The translations under genes were made by a program, and so were the position numbers. Below are positions 31,691 through 36,479 of a stretch of DNA of 36,479 nucleotides, one piece after another. This DNA is from Thermoplasmata archaeon. Its GTDB lineage: Archaea; Thermoplasmatota; Thermoplasmata; Lutacidiplasmatales; UBA184. Position 1 is the first letter of the stretch. Each line of letters opens with the position of its first letter. Location: positions 1 to 36,479 of the forward strand of contig JASHSU010000121.1 of NCBI GenBank assembly GCA_030038605.1, given 5' to 3'. The notes beneath the pieces were generated by a model. That model was not told the DNA's origin. It was given only the letters and a program-made list of their open reading frames with translations, and did not search any database.

Positions 31691-32854
31691 ATGGCGAAGC
31701 GCGATTACTACGAGGTGCTCGGCGTCCCGCGGACCGCCTCCGCGGACGAGATCAAGAGCGCCTACCGACGCTTGGCCCGTCAGTACCATCCGGACGTCGC
31801 CAAGGAGAACCCGAAGGTCGCCGAGGAGCGGTTCAAGGAACTCTCGGAGGCGTACGAGGTCCTCGCCAACCCCGAGACCCGACAGCGGTACGACCAACGC
31901 GGCTTCGACGCGGTCGAGCCGAACTTCGGCCCCGGTGGCTTCGGCTGGCAGAACTTCACGCACCAGGGCGACCTCGAGGACCTGTTCGCGTCCAACCCGT
32001 TCTTCCAGCAGCTGTTCGAGAACCTGGGGGGCGGGTTCGGGGGAGGGTACGTCGGCGGCGGCCGGCGGACCGCCTTCAGCCGGGGCCGGGACGTCGAGGT
32101 GACCGTCTCGCTACCGTTGACCGCGGCGATCCACGGGGCCAAGCCGCAGGTCAGCGTGCCCCGCGTCGAGGTCTGTCCGGACTGCCACGGGAACGGGGCG
32201 AAGAACGGGACGGCCATCGAGACGTGTCCCGAGTGCCACGGCAGTGGGCAGATCCGCCGGGTGCAGAATCGCGGCCACACCCAGCTCATCTCGATCGCCG
32301 AGTGCCCGCGTTGCGGAGGTACGGGGCAGCGGATCTTGGAACGGTGCCCGACGTGCCACGGTACGGGTCAGCTCAGCTCGGTCGAGCGACTCGAGGTGAG
32401 CGTCCCGCCCGGGATCGAGGACGGTGGGATCCTGCGCGTGCCCGGCCATGGCCTCGCCTCGTCCCAGGGCGGCCGCGCCGGTGACCTGTACGTCCACGTC
32501 TCCTTCGAACCGCACGGAACGTTCCGACGCGACGGGGAGACCGCCTACGGGGAGGCGAGCGTCCCGCTCGGGGTGGCGCTGCTCGGTGGCGAGGTGATGG
32601 TGGAGACGATCGACGGGCGAGCGAGCCTCAAGATCCCCGCCGGCACCCAGCCCGAGACCCAGTTCCGCCTGCGGGGGAACGGCTTCCCCCGGCTCGGTGG
32701 GACCGCCCGCGGCGACCTCATCGTCACCATCCATGTCGACGTGCCCCGCAGCCTCTCCTCGCGCGAGAAGGAACTCCTGCGCGAGGCGCTGCTGCCGGCG
32801 ACGCCCACCGCCGGCCCCCGACGGGACTCCATCTTCCGGCGGCGCAGCTCGTGA
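31691..32854 (+). CDS. dnaJ: Chaperone DnaJ (type I Hsp40)
   Basis: The 387-residue co-chaperone has the J domain with HPD (YRRLARQYHPDVAKENP), a Gly/Phe-rich region (GGGFGGGYVGGG), four CxxCxGxG repeats (CPDCHGNG, CPECHGSG, CPRCGGTG, CPTCHGTG) and the C-terminal substrate domain. It stimulates DnaK ATPase. dnaK and grpE are not next to it in this window, which is unusual. Its stop overlaps the next GTG (GTGA). Confidence 0.97.
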   Translation: MAKRDYYEVLGVPRTASADEIKSAYRRLARQYHPDVAKENPKVAEERFKELSEAYEVLANPETRQRYDQRGFDAVEPNFGPGGFGWQNFTHQGDLEDLFASNPFFQQLFENLGGGFGGGYVGGGRRTAFSRGRDVEVTVSLPLTAAIHGAKPQVSVPRVEVCPDCHGNGAKNGTAIETCPECHGSGQIRRVQNRGHTQLISIAECPRCGGTGQRILERCPTCHGTGQLSSVERLEVSVPPGIEDGGILRVPGHGLASSQGGRAGDLYVHVSFEPHGTFRRDGETAYGEASVPLGVALLGGEVMVETIDGRASLKIPAGTQPETQFRLRGNGFPRLGGTARGDLIVTIHVDVPRSLSSREKELLREALLPATPTAGPRRDSIFRRRSS

Positions 32855-33501
32855 CGGCCGGCGACCCCGACGAGGCGGAGGCCCCCGACCAGTACTTCAG
32901 CGCGCGGCCCCGCTCGCCCTCGGCGCGGTCCGAGCAGCGGTTCCTCTACCAGGGAGAACTGCTGGCGTTCCTGGTCGACCGTGGGGTGTTCGCCTCCCAC
33001 GGCCTCGACCCGGGCACCGCCCTGCTCATCGAACACCTGGGCGTCCAGCCGAAGGACCGGGTCCTCGACCTGGGCTGCGGCTGGGGCGCCGTGGGCGTCG
33101 CAGCCGCCCGGTCGGCGCGTCAGGGTCACGTCGTCCTCACGGAGGTCAATCGGCGCGCGGCGCGACTGGCGCGGCTGAACGTCGAGCGGAACCACGCCGA
33201 CAACGCGGAGGTACGGGTCGGCGACCGGTTCGCTCCGGTGGCGGGCGAACGGTTCGACGTGATCGCCACCAACCCGCCCTATCGCGCCGGTCGCCCGCTC
33301 ATTCTGGACGTGCTGCGGGACGCTCCGGACTACCTCACGCCGGCCGGTCGCCTTCTGCTCGTGGGCAAGGGGACTCAGGGGATCCGGTTCTACCAGGAGC
33401 GCTTGGAAGCGGAGTGGCCCGGCTCCGTCGCGGTCCTCGGGCGAGGGTCCGGCTACCGGGTCGTCGAGGCCCGTCTTGAGCCAAAGAGGCGGAAGCCGTA
33501 G
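32851..33501 (+). CDS. RsmC-like class I methyltransferase
   Basis: The 216-residue protein has motif I VLDLGCGWGAVGVAAA and the catalytic motif NPPY (VIATNPPYRAG), typical of enzymes methylating exocyclic amino groups in RNA or DNA. The preceding FLYQGELLAFLVDRGVFASHGLDPGT is characteristic of RsmC/MJ0882-type proteins, so it is probably an rRNA (guanine-N2) methyltransferase. GTG start overlapping the dnaJ stop. Its last 49 bp overlap the 3' end of the opposite glycosyltransferase gene. Confidence 0.9.
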   Translation: MTAGDPDEAEAPDQYFSARPRSPSARSEQRFLYQGELLAFLVDRGVFASHGLDPGTALLIEHLGVQPKDRVLDLGCGWGAVGVAAARSARQGHVVLTEVNRRAARLARLNVERNHADNAEVRVGDRFAPVAGERFDVIATNPPYRAGRPLILDVLRDAPDYLTPAGRLLLVGKGTQGIRFYQERLEAEWPGSVAVLGRGSGYRVVEARLEPKRRKP

Positions 33502-34175
33502 AGCCGCCCGATGTGGCGCACGTACTGACCGATCTGTCCGTGGCCGAGCTTGCTCTCCCCGGCGGTCCGGGGCCGGAACTGGATCGGGATCTCGACGATG
33601 GGCCGGGGGCGGCAGCGCACCATGATCTCGAGCCCGATCTTGAACCCCAGCGGCGAGAGGCTCGCCCGGTCGAGAAGGCGACGGTCGAAGGCGAAGAACC
33701 CGGACATCGGGTCCCGGACGGGGACCAGGGGGCGGGCGAGGAGGGTGGCCCCCCGGGAAATGATCCGGCGGGTGAGGCCGAACCCCGGAGCGCTGCCCCC
33801 GGGCATGTAGCGGCTGCCGACGGCGAACTCGGCGCCGCCCCGCGTCACGGCATCGACCAGTGCCGGGATCGCGGACGGAGGATGGCTCCCGTCGGCGTCC
33901 ATCACGACGATCACGTCGCCCCGAGCGAGAGCGAACCCGGCCTGGACCGCGGACGCGAGCCCGAGCTTGCGGCCCCGGTTTCGGACGACGCACTGCACGG
34001 TTCCGTGCAGCGACTCGACGTAGGCGGCCGTACCGTCCGGGGAACCGTCATCGACGACGACGAGCTCGCTGGGCAGGTCATGGAGCGCCGTGCACAGCTC
34101 CGGATACAGGACCTCGAGGGAGGCCCGCTCGTTGTAGGTCGGGACGACCACCGAGACCCGCGGGTCGGACGGCAC
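33453..34175 (-). CDS. GT2 glycosyltransferase, dolichol-phosphate mannose synthase-like
   Basis: The 240-residue protein shows the GT2 order VSVVVPTYNERASLEVL, LVVVDDGSPDGTAAYV, VVMDADGSHPPSAIPALVDA (metal-binding DxD-like), GSRYMPGG, and FKIGLEIMVRCRPRPIVEIPIQF. That matches polyprenol-phosphate mannose/glucose synthases without the C-terminal membrane domain. It should supply lipid-linked sugar for S-layer or surface glycosylation. GTATGTAAC on the minus strand (34196-34204) lies 21-29 nt before the ATG. The stop lies inside the 3' end of the opposite methyltransferase gene. Confidence 0.92.
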   Translation of the reverse strand: MPSDPRVSVVVPTYNERASLEVLYPELCTALHDLPSELVVVDDGSPDGTAAYVESLHGTVQCVVRNRGRKLGLASAVQAGFALARGDVIVVMDADGSHPPSAIPALVDAVTRGGAEFAVGSRYMPGGSAPGFGLTRRIISRGATLLARPLVPVRDPMSGFFAFDRRLLDRASLSPLGFKIGLEIMVRCRPRPIVEIPIQFRPRTAGESKLGHGQIGQYVRHIGRLYGFRLFGSRRASTTR

Positions 34176-34269
34176 GTCGAGGTGGACGGCGGCCGGTTAC
34201 ATACGACTTGGCCGGTTCGGACCGTCGGGCCTCCTTCGGCGTCCGCCGCCTCGGCGGCTCGCCGAAGCG

Positions 34270-34353
34270 CTTAAGAAGGGCGGCTTTCTCGGCGCCCGCA
34301 CCCTCGGACCGGGGGTCGTTCGACGGCCGTTCGGTCGTCCCTCCTTTGGTCCG
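34270..34353 (+). promoter_or_regulatory. Promoter and structured leader of the uS13 operon
   Basis: CTTAAGAA (34270-34277) is TATA-like and predicts a start near 34300, leaving a leader of about 65-70 nt, long for this region. Within it, CTCGGACC (34303-34310) can pair with GGTCCGGG (34346-34355 area, allowing one GU), closing a hairpin just before the ribosome-binding GGAG and GTG start. A role in autoregulation by a ribosomal protein is possible but inferred. Confidence 0.4.
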
Positions 34354-34367
34354 GGCCCCCTCGGAGA

Positions 34368-35111
34368 GTGAGTCCCGCGCCCAAAGAATCGAAGGACCCC
34401 AAGGCCGAACCGGCCGCGTCCGCACCGCCCGCCGGGGCCGAGCCTTCGACCGAGAAGCCGAAGAAGACGCCGGCCGCCAAGGGCAAGGAATCGAAGGACG
34501 CCAAAGAGGGGAAGGAGCCGAAGGAGGGGAAGGCGAAGGGCAAGGGCCCCGCCGGCGGCAAAACCCCCAAGTTCGTCTCCGACAACCCGAATTTCCGTTA
34601 CATCGTCCGGGTCGTCAACACCGACCTGGACGGCACCCGCCCGACGGCGCTCGCCCTGACCGGGGTCGAGGGGGTCGGGCTCCGCCTCGCCGAGGTCGCC
34701 TGCCAGCTCGCCCACGTGACGCCCGAGGAACGGATCGGCAACCTCCCCGAGGCGACGGTCGAAAGCATCGAGGCGACCCTCGGAGCCCTACCGACCAAGG
34801 TGCCGCTCTGGATGGTCAACCACCGGCGCGAGCCGATCATGGGCGAGACGCTCCACTACATCGGCCCGGACCTGCTCACGCGGCGCCGGGACGACGTCAA
34901 CCAGATGCGGATGGTCCGCAGCTACCGCGGCGTGCGGCACGAACGGGGTCAGAAGGTCCGCGGTCAGCGGACCCGCTCCAACGGCCGCACCGGCATGGCC
35001 GCGGGCGTGCTGAAGAAGGACGCGAAGGCGGCCGCAGCCGCCGCGGGCAAGGAAGAGGCCCCGGCCGCCGCGCCCGCCCCGGCGGCCGCGGCACCGGCCA
35101 AGAAGGCGTAG
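34368..35111 (+). CDS. rps13: Ribosomal protein uS13 with long charged extensions
   Basis: The core (about residues 70-215) is archaeal uS13: NPNFRYIVRVVNTDLDGTRP, TALALTGVEGVGLRLAEVAC, and the C-terminal VRSYRGVRHERGQKVRGQRT. At 247 residues it is about 100 longer than usual. An N-terminal stretch of about 70 residues is built from Lys, Glu, Pro, Ala and Ser (KESKDPKAEP ... KAKGKGPAGGK), and the C-terminal 30 are Ala/Lys/Pro-rich. GTG start at 34368 after GGAG. First gene of the uS13-uS4-uS11-RpoD cluster. Confidence 0.95.
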   Translation: MSPAPKESKDPKAEPAASAPPAGAEPSTEKPKKTPAAKGKESKDAKEGKEPKEGKAKGKGPAGGKTPKFVSDNPNFRYIVRVVNTDLDGTRPTALALTGVEGVGLRLAEVACQLAHVTPEERIGNLPEATVESIEATLGALPTKVPLWMVNHRREPIMGETLHYIGPDLLTRRRDDVNQMRMVRSYRGVRHERGQKVRGQRTRSNGRTGMAAGVLKKDAKAAAAAAGKEEAPAAAPAPAAAAPAKKA

Positions 35112-35115
35112 GTCG

Positions 35116-35706
35116 ATGGGCGATCCGAAGTTCCTGCGCCGCACCTACGACACGCCCAAGCACCCGTGGGAGGCCGGCCGGATGGATGAGGAGCGCAAGC
35201 TCCTCGAGAAGTACGGTCTCAAGAACAAGCGCGAGCTCTGGAAGGCGCAGTCGATCCTCCGGGGTCTGCGCCGTCAGGCGCGCGACCTCCAGGCCCGGCT
35301 CCGCGCCGGGGAACCGCAGGCGCAGCGCGAGACGGCCGGACTGCTGCAGCGACTGAGCCGGCTCGGCTTGCTCGCCCAGGGGAACCCCACGATCGACGAT
35401 GTGCTGGCGCTCACGACCGAGGACGTCCTACGCCGCCGGTTCGAATGGGTGGTCTTCCACCGCGACCTGGCGCCGACCCCCCGCGGGGCCCGTCAGTGGA
35501 TCGTCCACGGACACTTCTCGATCGGCGACCACCGGGTCACCCGGCCCGGGTACCTGGTCCCGGCCGCGGACGAGGCCCGGATCGCCTACACGCCCACCAG
35601 CCCCCTCTCGGACGATGACCACTCGCAGCGGGCGTCGCTGCGGGAGCGGCTCACCGCGCGCGGCGGTCCCTCGGAGGCCGCGCCGGCGCCGCCCCAGGAG
35701 GCCTAG
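35116..35706 (+). CDS. rps4: Ribosomal protein uS4
   Basis: The 196-residue protein matches archaeal uS4: DPKFLRRTYDTPKHPWEA, KYGLKNKRELWKAQSILRGLRRQAR and an S4 RNA-binding domain (DDVLALTTEDVLRRRFEWVV ... GARQWIVHGHFSIGDHRV). It starts 4 nt after uS13, and its stop is 3 nt from the uS11 start. The C-terminus is Ala/Pro-rich. Confidence 0.97.
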   Translation: MGDPKFLRRTYDTPKHPWEAGRMDEERKLLEKYGLKNKRELWKAQSILRGLRRQARDLQARLRAGEPQAQRETAGLLQRLSRLGLLAQGNPTIDDVLALTTEDVLRRRFEWVVFHRDLAPTPRGARQWIVHGHFSIGDHRVTRPGYLVPAADEARIAYTPTSPLSDDDHSQRASLRERLTARGGPSEAAPAPPQEA

Positions 35707-35709
35707 GCG

Positions 35710-36093
35710 ATGGTCAAGGTCGGGATCGCTCACATCTACGCCAGCTACAACAACATCCACATCACCGTCACCGACGTCACCGGCGCGGAGACGCTCGCCA
35801 AGGCGACCGGCGGGATGGTCGTGAAGGCCGCCCGCGACGAGTCGAGCCCGTACGCCGCGATGAAGGCCGCCGACCAGATCGCAGCCGCCATCAAGGAGAA
35901 GGGGTACGACACGCTCCATGTGCGCGTTCGCGCCCCCGGCGGCAACCGCTCCCGCTCGCCGGGCCCGGGGGCCCAGGCGGCGATCCGTGCGCTCGCTCGG
36001 GCCGGCGTCAAGATCCAGCGGATCGAGGACGTCACACCCGTCCCACACGACGGGACGAAACCCAAGGGCGGACGCCGGGGCCGGCGGGTCTAG
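35710..36093 (+). CDS. rps11: Ribosomal protein uS11
   Basis: The 127-residue protein matches uS11: [59 protein letters not shown] and [20 protein letters not shown]. Length is normal for archaea. It lies between uS4 and rpoD with short gaps. Confidence 0.98.
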   Translation: MVKVGIAHIYASYNNIHITVTDVTGAETLAKATGGMVVKAARDESSPYAAMKAADQIAAAIKEKGYDTLHVRVRAPGGNRSRSPGPGAQAAIRALARAGVKIQRIEDVTPVPHDGTKPKGGRRGRRV

Positions 36094-36105
36094 GGTCTCA
36101 CTCTC

Positions 36106-36479
36106 ATGGCACTCACCGTCCAGGAGCTCAAGCCGCGCAGCGCCGTCGTCGAGGTCGACAGCGCCACCGCCTCGCAGGTCAACGCCATCCGACGCACCCT
36201 GCTCTCCGACGTCCCGAAGCTCGCCATCGAGGACGTCGAGTTCCATTTGGGACCGATCCGGGACGAGACCACGGGCAAGGACTACGACTCGTCGACCAGC
36301 ATGTTCGATGAAGCGATCGCCCTCCGCCTGGGCCTGCTGCCGATCCCGACGGACCTCTCGCAGTTCCGACGCAAGTCGGAGTGCACGTGCGGCGGCGCGG
36401 GTTGCCCGCACTGCCAGGTGATGTTCTCGATCGACAAGAAGGGCCCCTGCACCGTCTACGCGCGGGACGTCGTCCCGCT
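36106..36479 (+). CDS. rpoD: DNA-directed RNA polymerase subunit D (cut by window end)
   Basis: The first 124 codons of archaeal RpoD are present: VNAIRRTLLSDVPKLAIEDVE is the alpha-motif for the Rpo3/Rpo11 platform, followed by DEAIALRLGLLPIPTD. CTCGGAGCPHC corresponds to the zinc loop of eukaryotic Rpb3. The gene continues beyond base 36479, so any Fe-S domain further on cannot be judged. It is an archaeal RNA polymerase subunit, not a sigma factor. It starts 12 nt after uS11. Confidence 0.97.
   Translation, partial: MALTVQELKPRSAVVEVDSATASQVNAIRRTLLSDVPKLAIEDVEFHLGPIRDETTGKDYDSSTSMFDEAIALRLGLLPIPTDLSQFRRKSECTCGGAGCPHCQVMFSIDKKGPCTVYARDVVP

Noticed and set aside
1-36479. CRISPR arrays, insertion sequences, att sites, integrases or defence genes
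   Set aside because: Scanned for direct repeats, transposase or integrase motifs and Cas domains; none seen. Gene order and composition look like ordinary archaeal core genome.

Overview
The window is a GC-rich, gene-dense piece of an archaeal chromosome. Archaeal markers include a membrane-spanning LonB protease, EF-1-alpha followed by uS10, the uS13-uS4-uS11-RpoD cluster, a 20S proteasome alpha subunit, aMBF1, NadM, MptD and the archaetidylserine enzymes. TATA-like boxes (TTAAATA, CTTTATC, CTAAATA and similar) lie about 25-40 nt upstream of many start codons, implying leaderless or short-leader mRNAs. Gene content and short leaders suggest a high-GC member of the Thermoplasmata/Thermoplasmatota. 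That placement is an inference, because no rRNA gene is present.

Layout, 1-9.6 kb: a truncated MarR regulator divergent from an MDR quinone oxidoreductase; tRNA-Thr(CGU); a four-gene minus-strand operon (lonB, a Cys4 mini-protein, nadM, a Cys/Met-metabolism PLP enzyme) in which each junction overlaps by 4 nt; folD with a small Cys-rich protein; a radical SAM protein; proteasome alpha; a DinB-like protein. 9.6-17.9 kb: uvrC and uvrA in tandem without uvrB nearby, a creatininase-family amidohydrolase, topoisomerase I with four zinc ribbons and a basic tail, and tRNA-Phe(GAA). 18-23.9 kb: a membrane-anchored surface protein, a thiolase-like/DUF35 pair, a degenerate Nudix-like protein, ornithine carbamoyltransferase, a small membrane protein, MBF1 and a VOC protein. 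24-30 kb: EF-1-alpha, uS10, archaetidylserine decarboxylase and synthase, MptD, citrate synthase and an MFS transporter. 30.2-36.5 kb: a stand-alone RAM domain, a small membrane protein, a SAM hydrolase-family protein, DnaJ, an RsmC-like methyltransferase, a GT2 glycosyltransferase, and the uS13-uS4-uS11-RpoD operon running off the end.

Most genes are housekeeping: translation and transcription, protein quality control (LonB, proteasome, DnaJ), nucleotide excision repair and topology, ether-lipid head groups, one-carbon/pterin metabolism, NAD and arginine synthesis. No mobile element, CRISPR array or defence island is visible. The most notable features are enzymes with replaced catalytic residues: a thiolase-like protein without the family cysteines beside its DUF35 partner, FolD with the catalytic Lys and Gln replaced, a SAM hydrolase with Asp for the triad His, OTC with HDLP for HCLP, and UvrC without helix-hairpin-helix domains. 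Others are a possible operator palindrome at the lonB start site, and convergent gene pairs that repeatedly end on one shared CTAG.
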